Source: Gudongella sp034006985
GTDB taxonomy: Bacteria > Bacillota > Clostridia > Tissierellales > Tissierellaceae
Assembly (NCBI GenBank): GCA_034006985.1
Contig: JAVERT010000019.1
Span: forward strand, 1 to 47,807
Direction of reading: 5' to 3'
DNA length: 47,807 bases
The position numbers and the translations under genes were made by a program. Within the stretch, counting starts at the first letter, position 1. Every line of letters begins with the position of its first letter. The notes under the pieces were generated by a model. That model had not been told where the DNA came from and made no database searches. It saw nothing but the letters and a program-made list of their open reading frames with translations. Of this stretch, positions 1 through 7,893 are shown one piece after another.

Positions 1-66
1 GGTCCTTCTTACAGGTTAAAAGGCAAGATAGATATGATGGAGTCTAAAAAAACTAGCAATAATTGA
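1..66 (+). CDS. istB: IS21-family helper ATPase IstB, C-terminal tail (partial)
   Basis: The first 22 codons of the window are open up to a TGA at 64-66 and encode a tail containing GPSYRLKGK, which matches the usual IstB C-terminus (SYRLK motif). IstB is the AAA+ partner of the IS21 DDE transposase IstA. Only the last 21 residues are inside the window. The identification rests on this short motif plus the tandem repeats that follow immediately, which are typical of IS21-family ends. Confidence 0.6.
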   Translation, partial: GPSYRLKGKIDMMESKKTSNN

Positions 67-120
67 TTCTAATAATTGTACATTTTGAGATTCTAATAAA
101 TGTACAATTTGGGATTGACA
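65..120 (+). mobile_element. Right end of an IS21-family element with tandem terminal repeats
   Basis: Two 24-bp direct repeats beginning GATTCTAATAA and containing TGTACA lie at 65-88 and 89-112, followed by GGGATTGACA. The reverse complement starts TGTCAATCCC, fitting the 5'-TG...CA-3' termini and multiple transposase-binding repeats of IS21 elements. The exact outer boundary (taken as about 120) cannot be confirmed because the other end lies outside the window. Confidence 0.55.
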
Positions 121-142
121 TTTACATTTGCTATATTATAAT
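115..142 (+). promoter_or_regulatory. Perfect sigma-A-like promoter at the IS21 end junction
   Basis: TTGACA at 115-120 and TATAAT at 137-142 are separated by 16 bp. The -35 hexamer lies in the IS terminus and the -10 hexamer in the flanking DNA, so the insertion may have created an outward promoter. The first gene downstream starts at 484, so any transcript would have a long leader. Confidence 0.45.
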
Positions 143-483
143 ATGAAAAAAATTCAAAACTTATTCCATTAATTTCACGTATTTTACAAAATAAATCAAT
201 ATTTCTAATTTTATTTACTTCAGTAGAATCACAGATACCTATTTATAAAGAAAATCATTATTAATACTAATTTTTATATATATGAACTAATACAAATAAC
301 CAATTATCAGCTCAAAGTCATTAAAAAGCAATCCAATAGTAGTGGCGTATACAAAAACTAACACTTTCACACTGTAAAGGGACTAAATCGATACTAAAGC
401 AAAAAAATGGAATAGTTTACTAACAAAATGCGTAGTATAAGTAAGAAACATTATTAAGTAAGAAAAATTTGAGGAGGATTATT
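143..483. other. Intergenic stretch, no gene seen
   Basis: AT-rich spacer with no convincing reading frame on either strand. It contains a box TGGAATAGTTTACTAA near 408-423 that is nearly repeated in front of the XRE gene (898-913), suggesting a shared operator. Confidence 0.5.
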
Positions 484-789
484 ATGAACTATAAAGAGCT
501 ACAAGAAAGATTTAATGAACTTGAAAGTTTAAATCAGGTGAGAGTAATTAACCAAGAGACAGTAGAAGAAATACAAAAAGAATTCGAATTATTAAAGGAA
601 GAATTCATGAAGAATTATTTTGAATTTGATAATATGGGGGATTATCGAGACTTAGAAAGTATCAAGATTAAGATTACTGAGAATATCTTATTATGCAGAA
701 TAAGTATAGATGCATTTTTAGGGATTTCAGATAGGGAATTAGAAATGGAATTAGATTATTTTTATAATTCTAATGGGCGAGTAGATTGA
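484..789 (+). CDS. Hypothetical acidic helical protein, 101 aa
   Basis: Not recognised. The ATG at 484 is chosen because GAGGAGG (471-477) stands correctly in front of it; an in-frame upstream start at 469 would overlap that site. The protein is rich in Glu/Lys/Leu with heptad-like helical stretches in residues 5-50, has no signal peptide or membrane segment, and is probably cytoplasmic. It is a single-gene unit upstream of the XRE regulator and shares the TGGAATAGTTT box in its upstream region, so it may be under the same control. Confidence 0.6.
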   Translation: MNYKELQERFNELESLNQVRVINQETVEEIQKEFELLKEEFMKNYFEFDNMGDYRDLESIKIKITENILLCRISIDAFLGISDRELEMELDYFYNSNGRVD

Positions 790-895
790 AATAAATATTG
801 AGAAGTGAGGGTATAGTACATTTTAAGCTCTTTTATCAGTCTATAAGGAAGTTAATTAATATAATTTTGTTTATAGATTAAACATATTGAAATGT

Positions 896-950
896 TTTGG
901 AATAGTTTCCTAATTTTATACATATAATACTCAAAGGAAGGATTCCTTTT
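896..950 (+). promoter_or_regulatory. Operator-like region upstream of the XRE gene
   Basis: A TATAAT hexamer at 923-928 is flanked by GGAATAGTTTCC (899-910, GGAA-4-TTCC) and AAAGGAAGGATTCCTTT (934-950, 7-3-7 inverted repeat). Dyads around a -10 hexamer just upstream of an XRE gene are the usual arrangement for autorepression. No good -35 is seen at 17 bp. The role is inferred. Confidence 0.35.
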
Positions 951-1004
951 GGAAATATTACTAAGGAGCTGGAAACAGCAAATGGAAAAGGAGGATATTC
1001 AATT

Positions 1005-1457
1005 ATGAAAAAGGGTGATAGGAAAATATCTTCAGAGTTTGGGGACATAATCAAGCTCTATAGAACTCGTCAAGGGCTCTCGCTACGAGAAGTGAGTGAG
1101 CTATCAAATGTATCGGAGAGTTATATTTTTAGACTGGAGAGTCAGGAAAAGAGAATGCCCAGTTACAAGGTGATGGAGAGTTTATGCAAGGCTTTAAAGA
1201 TTGATTTAGCTGATTTGTTGGATGTAATTAATGAGGCTGATTCAAAATCCACATTATTGAAGCCAATCGACTTTATTATTATGACAAATGATTTTACTCT
1301 TAATGGGAAAAAAGCAACAAGTAAAAAAAAGGAGGAGATAGTTGAGTTGATAGAATTCATTTTTGACTCTAACTCTAACATTAACAGTGAAACCAAGAGT
1401 ACTTTCGAGGACATTTACAGGCTCCTCAGATTAGCAGTTGATATTAAGAATGATTAG
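1005..1457 (+). CDS. XRE-family helix-turn-helix regulator
   Basis: A 150-residue protein with a Cro/CI-type helix-turn-helix at about residues 13-68 (IIKLYRTRQGLSLREVSEL, then SNVSESYIFRLES), the sequence-specific DNA-binding domain of XRE regulators. The C-terminal part is helical, Ser/Lys rich and unrecognised, and could be a dimerisation or sensing region. AAAGGAGG lies in front of the ATG. The gene is followed after 38 bp by a PD-(D/E)XK-like gene, so the two are probably co-transcribed. Inverted repeats around the -10 upstream suggest autoregulation. Confidence 0.85.
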   Translation: MKKGDRKISSEFGDIIKLYRTRQGLSLREVSELSNVSESYIFRLESQEKRMPSYKVMESLCKALKIDLADLLDVINEADSKSTLLKPIDFIIMTNDFTLNGKKATSKKKEEIVELIEFIFDSNSNINSETKSTFEDIYRLLRLAVDIKND

Positions 1458-1495
1458 CTGGAGAACTCAAAGAGATTTAAAAGGAGGTTGTTATT

Positions 1496-2527
1496 TTGAA
1501 GAATAGAAAGAATAACAAAACAAAAAACATAGAAAAAAATTTAGGGATTTTCTATGCTTTTCATTCTGAGGAGCTACGAAAAATAATACCAATGACGGGA
1601 TTTTTGGAGTTCGAAAAAAAAATGGGGAAAAGGAGAGTTGATATATACATTCAAGAAAAATACTATGATGTTTATATCGAAATGCAAATCTATGATTCCG
1701 ATAAATCTCATCTTAACCAGGTGCTAAAGATCATAGAAAATGAGGATTTGATAGATAATTCAAAAATTTTATGGGTGGCAACAGGATTTGATCCAGAACA
1801 CTTAAGAGAAGTGAAGATTGCTTTGAATAAAAGCAAAATAAAGTTGGAGTTTATGGCCTTGCAGATAAGTAATGAAATGGTTGATATTATTGAAGACTTT
1901 GCAAATGTCGAGACAATTGATAGCCTTGCTTATTTGAAAGAATATGATGATACAAAATTATTAGAAAAGTATTCAAATGAAGGAACGTTAGAAGATAGGA
2001 TGTTATCTTATAATAGACTTGCGAATAAAGAGCAGGAGTTGGTACGTTTTTATATTGAACCAATTCGTAGAGTGATGCCTCAATTCTTGTCCGCTTGGAA
2101 CGGAAAACAGCTGTCAGGTAGAATGATAAGTTTTGGATTAATTTTTGATGTAGCCATTAGATTTGGGTTGGATCGCTACAATAATCTAACAGTCACTGTA
2201 TCTTTTGCTTATTCTCAATTTAGGCTATATCGAGATCTCTTCATATGTGGTCATATAATAGATGAGAAGTTGGAGAAAGTACCAACTTGGGATACGAAAA
2301 ATCACAAGCTGTATTATTCAATTCCATATAATGAGGAAGACAAAGATTCTATATTGGAGAAACAAGTAAAAGTTTTGAAGGATTATGTTGATGTCTTCAC
2401 TAAATTAGCGGAACACAGAAATGAAATTATTACGGCTTCAGAACAACAGTTGGAGCCTCTCGTGGCTAACATTTTGGATATAGAAGTCCATAGGACTCCG
2501 TGTGACATCCTCGCTGACATAAAGTAG
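1496..2527 (+). CDS. DUF4268-like PD-(D/E)XK nuclease-fold protein
   Basis: 343 residues, TTG start preceded by AAAGGAGG. Residues 46-66 carry RRVDIYI ... YDVYIEMQIY, i.e. D49 ... E62-x-Q64, the core of the restriction-nuclease fold with Q in place of the usual K. The following SHLNQVLKI and ILWVAT segments resemble DUF4268/NucS-like proteins. The C-terminal half (about 180-343) resembles the second domain of that family. Role inferred: a nuclease or DNA-associated defence factor controlled by the XRE gene just upstream. It could also be a catalytically weak nuclease-fold protein. Confidence 0.55.
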   Translation: MKNRKNNKTKNIEKNLGIFYAFHSEELRKIIPMTGFLEFEKKMGKRRVDIYIQEKYYDVYIEMQIYDSDKSHLNQVLKIIENEDLIDNSKILWVATGFDPEHLREVKIALNKSKIKLEFMALQISNEMVDIIEDFANVETIDSLAYLKEYDDTKLLEKYSNEGTLEDRMLSYNRLANKEQELVRFYIEPIRRVMPQFLSAWNGKQLSGRMISFGLIFDVAIRFGLDRYNNLTVTVSFAYSQFRLYRDLFICGHIIDEKLEKVPTWDTKNHKLYYSIPYNEEDKDSILEKQVKVLKDYVDVFTKLAEHRNEIITASEQQLEPLVANILDIEVHRTPCDILADIK

Positions 2528-2638
2528 TAGCTAAGATGATGTGAAGTAGCCATTTGCCATGATGATGGTTAGGAGATAGATATGGGGTTGTAAGGCGAAC
2601 CCGAACAGAAATTGTAATTAATAAGAGTATTTAATATG

Positions 2639-2669
2639 ATACTAAGGGCAGAATTTCTGCCCTTAGTAT
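2639..2669 (+). terminator. Perfect 15-bp hairpin, probable terminator
   Basis: ATACTAAGGGCAGAA at 2639-2653 is exactly complementary to 2655-2669 with one base between, so the real loop is 3-4 bases. It lies 110 bp after the nuclease-fold gene. The U-tract is poor (TTTC), so termination may be partial or bidirectional. Confidence 0.6.
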
Positions 2670-2708
2670 TTCAATATAAATAGGAAAAAAGATGATGGTT
2701 TTTAGTTA

Positions 2709-2910
2709 ATGTTGACTAAAGAACTTTAACCAAAAGCAAGGAATTCTAATAATATATGTTTCCATAAAGTTAATTAAAGAACTTTATTGAAGATTGAGTA
2801 TACTAAATTTCATTAAAAAACAGCCTTTAACCTCAGTTAATGCCTGTATTTATAAATATTTACAGTTGACTTGTATTTTCTTTAAAGTTAACTAAAGAAT
2901 TTTAACGAAA
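2709..2910. repeat. Left cluster of near-palindromic repeats (three copies)
   Basis: Copies of GTTAACTAAAGAACTTTAAC or close variants start at 2711, 2769 and 2887. With flanking bases each is an inverted repeat of the type GTTAAAGTT-8-AACTTTAAC. Spacings are 58 and 118 bp. The same repeat occurs twice at 23.8-23.9 kb with 56-bp spacing. Confidence 0.75.
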
Positions 2911-3273
2911 ACTTTGTCTTGTGTTTTTTACTAATAGCATAGAATTATATGAGCATTAATTAATAATAATGGGAATATAATGTGGATTGAAGATGTATAT
3001 TAACAACAGAATACTATATTGCACCAGATTTATCTATGAAAGGCTAAGTATTCATTGAGAACCTTATAGCTGATCTAAAATAATCTATAGTTTTTCAACA
3101 CAAGGGTAATTATGTTGAAAATCTATTTTATATATTTCAGTAGATAGAAATATAGTAAATTATGTGCACTCTATGAGTTAACAAACAAATAATTGGTAAA
3201 TATGTTATACTTGAATCAACAGGTAATTGTCAGGATATAATACTACAAATTAAACAATGAAAGGGGTTAGAAG

Positions 3274-4020
3274 ATGGACAATAAAAAAATGGTAAAATGT
3301 AAGGCATGTGGAGAAGATATTGCAAAAGGAGTAAAAAAATGTGTTCATTGTGGTAAGGATCAGCGCAGTTTTTTTATGAAACATAAAATTTTAACAGGTA
3401 TTTTAGTACTTATATTATTTGCTGCTATTGGAGGAGCAATGGGTGGAGAGGAACCAGACATAGCAGAGCCAACTGCTGTAATGGAAAAAGAACCAGCAAC
3501 AGAAATAGAACCAGTGGCAGAAGCAGAACAAGTTACAGAAGTAGAGCAACCTAAAGAAAGTGATGTTCCCAGGGAATATGAGTCAGCACTAAAAAAAGCA
3601 GAAACATATTCTAAGACCATGAGTATGTCAAAGTTAGGTATTTATGAACAATTAATTTCAGAATTTGGAGAAAACTTTCCTGAAGATGCAGCTCAGTATG
3701 CTATTGATAATATAAAAGCTGATTGGAAAGCAAATGCATTAAAAAAAGCAGAAACATATTCTAAGACCATGAGTATGTCAAAGTTAGGTATTTATGAACA
3801 ATTAATTTCAGAATTCGGTGAAAAATTTACTGAGGAAGAAGCACAATATGCTATTGATAATGTTAAAGCTGATTGGAAAACAAATGCATTAGCTAAAGCA
3901 AAAACATATGCTAATACCATGGACATGTCCAATGCAGCTATTTACGAACAATTGGTTTCAGCATACGGAGAAGAGTTTACTGCAGAAGAAGCTCAGTATG
4001 CTGTTGATAATTTAGAATAA
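3274..4020 (+). CDS. Zinc-ribbon, membrane-anchored protein with three Ltp repeats
   Basis: 248 residues. A CxxC-x10-CxxC zinc ribbon (C9, C12, C23, C26) is followed by one membrane helix (about 38-57), a Glu/Pro/Val-rich linker (60-100) and three repeats of about 48-50 residues ending in AQYAIDN or AQYAVDN. The repeats match the Ltp domain (host cell surface-exposed lipoprotein). The known Ltp of a Streptococcus thermophilus phage blocks DNA injection by superinfecting phages, so a superinfection-exclusion role is inferred. No lipobox is present; anchoring would be by the helix. Repeats 1 and 2 share an identical 76-nt block. Single gene with terminator at 4051. Confidence 0.75.
   Translation: MDNKKMVKCKACGEDIAKGVKKCVHCGKDQRSFFMKHKILTGILVLILFAAIGGAMGGEEPDIAEPTAVMEKEPATEIEPVAEAEQVTEVEQPKESDVPREYESALKKAETYSKTMSMSKLGIYEQLISEFGENFPEDAAQYAIDNIKADWKANALKKAETYSKTMSMSKLGIYEQLISEFGEKFTEEEAQYAIDNVKADWKTNALAKAKTYANTMDMSNAAIYEQLVSAYGEEFTAEEAQYAVDNLE
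3590..3815 (+). repeat. Exact 76-nt direct repeat inside the Ltp gene
   Basis: Bases 3590-3665 and 3740-3815 are identical, offset by 150 nt (50 codons), and encode the core of Ltp repeats 1 and 2 (AETYSKTMSMSKLGIYEQL). The third repeat has diverged, so this is a recent duplication or gene-conversion event. Confidence 0.85.
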
Positions 4021-4500
4021 TAAAATGTTTTATATTGATTGTAGTTTTAAAAGGTTATCTCAATAGATAGCCTTTTTTTCTATAAACATATCAAGCTTGA
4101 TTCTTTCAAGAGCATATCACTTGTTTAAAATTGAAATATAATCATTTCTCATCTCAACACAACAGCAATTATGTAGAAAGTAGTATTGAATAATAAAATT
4201 TAGCGCGTTACAATGAGATTAAGCTCAACACAACTATAAGAAATATTATAATATAACATTCAACATAATTATTAAGAAGAGATTAGGGAAGCAGACTCTT
4301 AATTAGATTGTAATCATAGTAATAAAACATATCATTGAATACTACTTAATTACTTTAAGTAGTATTAAAGGGAATGCTGTAAGTGTTGGTAATACTAAAT
4401 AGGACATAAAATACTGCCGGAATGTAATATTTGCCTTGTTGTGAATACGAGCTAATGGTATTATTAATTATAATAAGTAGTATAAAGAGGTGATAAGAGA
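4021..4500. other. 480-bp intergenic region upstream of the recombinase
   Basis: Apart from the terminator at 4051 no gene is visible. TCAACACAA-like words recur (about 4152 and 4224, also 3096), and TTGTTGTGAA lies near 4436. They could be recombinase arm or core sites, but this is only a suggestion. Confidence 0.4.
4051..4079 (+). terminator. Rho-independent terminator after the Ltp gene
   Basis: AAGGTTATCT and AGATAGCCTT form a 10-bp stem (one G-U pair) around CAAT, followed by a run of T. Confidence 0.9.
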
Positions 4501-5082
4501 ATGAACAGGATTCCAAAAGAAGTAGAACCTTTTAAAAATATTAAAGACATACAAAAGATAAAACAATATCTAAGAGGTAAAGAAAATAGAAGAGATTATA
4601 CTATATTTGTAGTTGGTATAAATATTGGTTTAAGAGCAGGAGATTTATTATCATTAAAGTGGTTAGATGTAATAGAAAACAATGAAATCAAAAGTACTAT
4701 ATGTATAAATGAAGAAAAGACTAATAAAAGAAAAGATGTGGAGTTAAACAAATCTGCTAAAGAGGCACTTCAGGAATTTAAAGATTCTTTAGGGAATGTT
4801 TATTTAGATGATTTTATATTTAAAAGCCGAAAAGGAGAAAGCCACTTACAAGTAAGGAGTTTACATCGAATTATAAAGGATATGGTAAAAGAGTTAAACA
4901 TTAAAGGTAACTACGGGACTCATTCGATGCGCAAGGCGTTCGGATTTCATAGATATATGAACAATATATCCTTAGAAACATTAATGAAGGTATTCAATCA
5001 TTCCACTCAATCACAAACGTTAAAATATATAGGGATTACTAAAGAGGTTATTCAAGATGCATATAATAGTGTAAATTTATAA
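4501..5082 (+). CDS. Small tyrosine recombinase, catalytic domain only
   Basis: 193 residues, compared with about 300-400 for full integrases: the N-terminal core-binding domain is missing. The catalytic set is visible: Arg in GLRAGDLLSLKW (about residues 43-54), HSMR (HxxR), FNHSTQSQT, and the nucleophile Tyr in TLKYIGI. Such enzymes cut and join DNA through a 3'-phosphotyrosine. AAAGAGGTGA precedes the ATG. It stands alone between terminators, 2.8 kb from tnsA. Possible roles are excision of the island, resolution of replicative transposition cointegrates, or inversion; the resolvase idea is inference. Confidence 0.85.
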   Translation: MNRIPKEVEPFKNIKDIQKIKQYLRGKENRRDYTIFVVGINIGLRAGDLLSLKWLDVIENNEIKSTICINEEKTNKRKDVELNKSAKEALQEFKDSLGNVYLDDFIFKSRKGESHLQVRSLHRIIKDMVKELNIKGNYGTHSMRKAFGFHRYMNNISLETLMKVFNHSTQSQTLKYIGITKEVIQDAYNSVNL

Positions 5083-5123
5083 AAGAAAAAACAAACCTAT
5101 AATGGAAGGGGGTTAGTATAAGC

Positions 5124-6095
5124 ATGGATTTAGATAAAATTAGTAACATTATAGGAAACATAAAGATGACATCTGAACAAACTAACAATATAGGAAAGTC
5201 TAAAAAAGATATTAAGGATATTATATTAAATATTAAAAAAGCTTCGTTTAAAAAAGATAAGGTACAACAACTTCAAAAAAAGATTATCCAAATAAAAAGT
5301 GCTTTTATGACAAACTGGGAAACTGATAATATACCATTTATAGAGAATATTTTAAATAATATTGATATACATGAAGGAATACCACTTCCAATTTTGTCTA
5401 TATGTGGACATGGTACACAGGAAATCAGATTCACTAAATATTTATCTTATTTTTTAGACTCAAATAAAAAACATGGATTGCAGGATAAACTGTTAAAAAC
5501 AATATTTAATCCAGAATGTGAATTATCTGATTTTGATTCAAATTGGAGTGAAAGTTGTGAAGTTATACCTGAAATTAAATTGGGTGTGATTCAGGAAGAA
5601 AATAAAAAGATTGGATGTTATGCCGATATTGGTATAGTGGGCGAAGAGTATATAATCATTGTTGAACAAAAGATTCTAAGTGACGAAAGTAAACATCCTG
5701 ATACAGATATGAATCAATTAGAAAGATATAATATTGCTTTAAATAACAATCTAAACTATAAGGATAAGAAAAAAGTTAAGATTTATTTAACCACTAAAAG
5801 AAATAATAATAAGAACCACTATGGGTGGTTGCCTCTAACACATGAAGAAGTAATAGACAGGGGAATTAATCTATTAAAATCGAATGATATTTCTAATATA
5901 GGAAAAGAAAACTTAATGAGATTATTAATTGATTTGGCAGTAGGCCCGTATGAGATTGTAGAAGAATCATTAGACGAAATTATTTTATTGGGAAATAAGT
6001 TGGTGAATGAAAAATTTCACTTAGGAAGTATTGTAAGATTTAACAAACTAATAGATGAAAATAAGAAAGTCATAGAAATATTACTGGAGGGTTAA
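5124..6095 (+). CDS. PD-(D/E)XK nuclease (PDDEXK_4-like)
   Basis: 323 residues. Helical, Lys-rich N-terminus (1-65), then TQEIRFTKYLSYFLDSNKKHGL (E100 in the first helix) and the catalytic core ADIGIVGEEY ... VEQKI (D168, E181, K183), followed by QLERY, all typical of the PDDEXK_4 group. Likely a DNA-cutting defence protein in the cytoplasm. The downstream gene starts 2 bp after its stop, so the two are translationally coupled and probably act together. AAGGGGG lies about 13 bases before the ATG, a long spacing. Confidence 0.75.
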   Translation: MDLDKISNIIGNIKMTSEQTNNIGKSKKDIKDIILNIKKASFKKDKVQQLQKKIIQIKSAFMTNWETDNIPFIENILNNIDIHEGIPLPILSICGHGTQEIRFTKYLSYFLDSNKKHGLQDKLLKTIFNPECELSDFDSNWSESCEVIPEIKLGVIQEENKKIGCYADIGIVGEEYIIIVEQKILSDESKHPDTDMNQLERYNIALNNNLNYKDKKKVKIYLTTKRNNNKNHYGWLPLTHEEVIDRGINLLKSNDISNIGKENLMRLLIDLAVGPYEIVEESLDEIILLGNKLVNEKFHLGSIVRFNKLIDENKKVIEILLEG

Positions 6096-6097
6096 TT

Positions 6098-6616
6098 ATG
6101 GAAAGGATATCTGAAGCTGGTGTTTTATACTTAAACGATTATCAAATATTAACAGAAGCTCGTAAGGAAGTAGAAAGATTTTTAAATGCTATAGTTGATG
6201 AAGTTTATAATATAATAGTAAATGAAACAGATAAAATTAGTTCGGATAATTTTAGTACAAATATATGGCAAAATCAAACAGCTAAAGGACATTTGGAGGT
6301 GCAGCTTATAGGTTTAAAAGAAAATAGTATTTTCAGAAAGGACAAAGCCGATTTATATATAGTTTATAAGGATATTCGTAATATTGATGATATCGAACCT
6401 AATTCTGGCAAGATTACTGTTTGGTCTCCTAATGTAGCTTCAAAGTTAGAAAAATCCTTAGGATCTGTATCTATGAAATCACTGGGAGAGGATATTTATC
6501 AGTCTACTATAGTAGAGTTTGATTTAAACAATTCCATGTCTACTGCCGAGGAGATAGCAAGAGAAATTTTCAACAAATATGATTTGATAGAGAAACTAAT
6601 CACAGAGATTCTATGA
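6098..6616 (+). CDS. Hypothetical partner of the PD-(D/E)XK nuclease, 172 aa
   Basis: Not recognised. Soluble, mixed alpha/beta protein with no signal peptide or membrane helix; the C-terminal part (SMSTAEEIAREIFNKYDLIE) is helical. The ATG lies 2 bp after the nuclease stop with GGAGG inside the end of that gene, a tightly coupled pair. It could be a specificity, immunity or sensor subunit for the nuclease, but nothing in the sequence decides this. Confidence 0.65.
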   Translation: MERISEAGVLYLNDYQILTEARKEVERFLNAIVDEVYNIIVNETDKISSDNFSTNIWQNQTAKGHLEVQLIGLKENSIFRKDKADLYIVYKDIRNIDDIEPNSGKITVWSPNVASKLEKSLGSVSMKSLGEDIYQSTIVEFDLNNSMSTAEEIAREIFNKYDLIEKLITEIL

Positions 6617-6700
6617 AGTCATTATAATTTAAAAACATTATAGTAGGTACTTGTAGCACAATTAGGATGGTGTACAAATAAAATTTAGAGGGAGGCCTTA

Positions 6701-7750
6701 ATGGGGGAAAATATAATTAAGCCTACAGGGTATTGGAGTTTCATTTGTCAGCCTAAGAAATGGGATATCGATAAGTTTTTTGAAGAAGATATAACTCGTG
6801 ATACATATCAAATAGATAATTGGCAGAAAGAATGGTTTGAAGCTGGGCAACTCGGAATAATTAGAGTTAGTAAGGATAAAAGGACAAAGGTAGAGTTAGA
6901 AGGAAGAAAAAAACTGGATTCTGGTGTATATGCGATTGTAAGAATATTAGGCAAACCATATAGAAGAGGTGATAGTAAATCTAAGTTCTGGACTGATGAT
7001 AGTTATATTGATCCTGACAGATATATAGTAGATATTGAATACTTAAAGAAAATTAACACTGAACCAATTTTAATTGATAATTTAAAAATGGATATAAAAA
7101 TTAAAGATAAGTATCTGATAAACGGATGGCAAGGTTCGAGTGTACCATTGACAAAAGAAAGTTTTAGAGAGATTTTAATTAGAATTGAAGCAACAGATTT
7201 TTTGTTAGAGTCTATTAATACCATTAAAAGTATAAATGGTATTTTGAATGTCAATGGCAGAAATGGATTAGAAGATGAAACAACATTGGAAGAGATATTA
7301 GAAACTGATTTCCAAAATAAAACAGAAAAATATTTTGCAGAGGATTATGAAATAAGAGATGAGAAGAAACAAAAGGAAGTTCCATTAGTGTTAGGGAGAG
7401 GCACATATTTTCCCAGGAGTATTAAAGTAGCAAAGAGAGCTATAGTTGATGCAAACTATTTATGTGAATTAGACAGTAATCATAAAGATTTCCTCTCTAA
7501 AACAAGTTGCCAAAACTATGTAGAAGCACACCATTTAATACCAATGGAGTTTCAGAATGAATTTGACTATAGTATAGATGTGGAAGCTAATATTATTAGC
7601 CTCTGTGCAGTTTGTCACAAGCTACTACATCATGCTAATTTAAATGATAAGAAAGACAAAATTACAAAATTATACTACATAAGAGAAAAACGACTAAGAG
7701 AGTGTGGTTTGAAAATTGAATTGGATAAACTAATTAATTATTATAAGTAA
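6701..7750 (+). CDS. EVE-HNH endonuclease (probable modification-dependent restriction enzyme)
   Basis: 349 residues. The N-terminal 110 or so residues resemble an EVE/PUA-like domain (GYWSFICQPKKWDID, GQLGIIRV, VYAIVRILGKPYRRG), a fold that flips out modified bases. The C-terminus is an HNH nuclease: C255, EAHHLIP (H277-H278), CAVCHKLLHH (C305, C308, H309). EVE-HNH proteins are known or predicted restriction enzymes against cytosine-modified phage DNA. It has its own GGGAGG site and is followed by an A/T-tract hairpin before tnsA. Close in space and theme to the preceding nuclease pair. Confidence 0.8.
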   Translation: MGENIIKPTGYWSFICQPKKWDIDKFFEEDITRDTYQIDNWQKEWFEAGQLGIIRVSKDKRTKVELEGRKKLDSGVYAIVRILGKPYRRGDSKSKFWTDDSYIDPDRYIVDIEYLKKINTEPILIDNLKMDIKIKDKYLINGWQGSSVPLTKESFREILIRIEATDFLLESINTIKSINGILNVNGRNGLEDETTLEEILETDFQNKTEKYFAEDYEIRDEKKQKEVPLVLGRGTYFPRSIKVAKRAIVDANYLCELDSNHKDFLSKTSCQNYVEAHHLIPMEFQNEFDYSIDVEANIISLCAVCHKLLHHANLNDKKDKITKLYYIREKRLRECGLKIELDKLINYYK

Positions 7751-7812
7751 TAATTTTTAAATAAATTTACGTTAGTAAAATAGGATGTTATTTTCTATAA
7801 CAATTATCGCTT

Positions 7813-7862
7813 TAAAAAAAAGAGTGTTAATTGCCTACAGAGAATGGCGTCTTTTTATTTTG
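7813..7862 (+). terminator. Probable terminator between the EVE-HNH gene and tnsA
   Basis: An A-tract (7815-7822) with GAGTG pairs imperfectly with CGTCTTTTTATTTT (about 7848-7861), with GCC/GGC inside. The long A and T tracts on both sides suggest an intrinsic terminator. It also overlaps the region where the tnsABC-tniQ promoter would lie. Confidence 0.4.
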
Positions 7863-7893
7863 TCTACAAGCAAGACAAGGAGGGGTTAAAGAC

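Larger units (their letters stand above)
2528..3273. other. 746-bp intergenic region at the island edge
   Basis: Contains a strong hairpin (2639-2669) and three copies of the near-palindromic repeat at 2711, 2769 and 2887. No supported gene on either strand. The last part holds only AT-rich sequence leading to AAAGGGG in front of the gene at 3274. Confidence 0.6.

Noticed and set aside
2711..2906. CRISPR array
   Set aside because: Only three degenerate copies with irregular spacing, and the units are near-palindromic; no cas genes.
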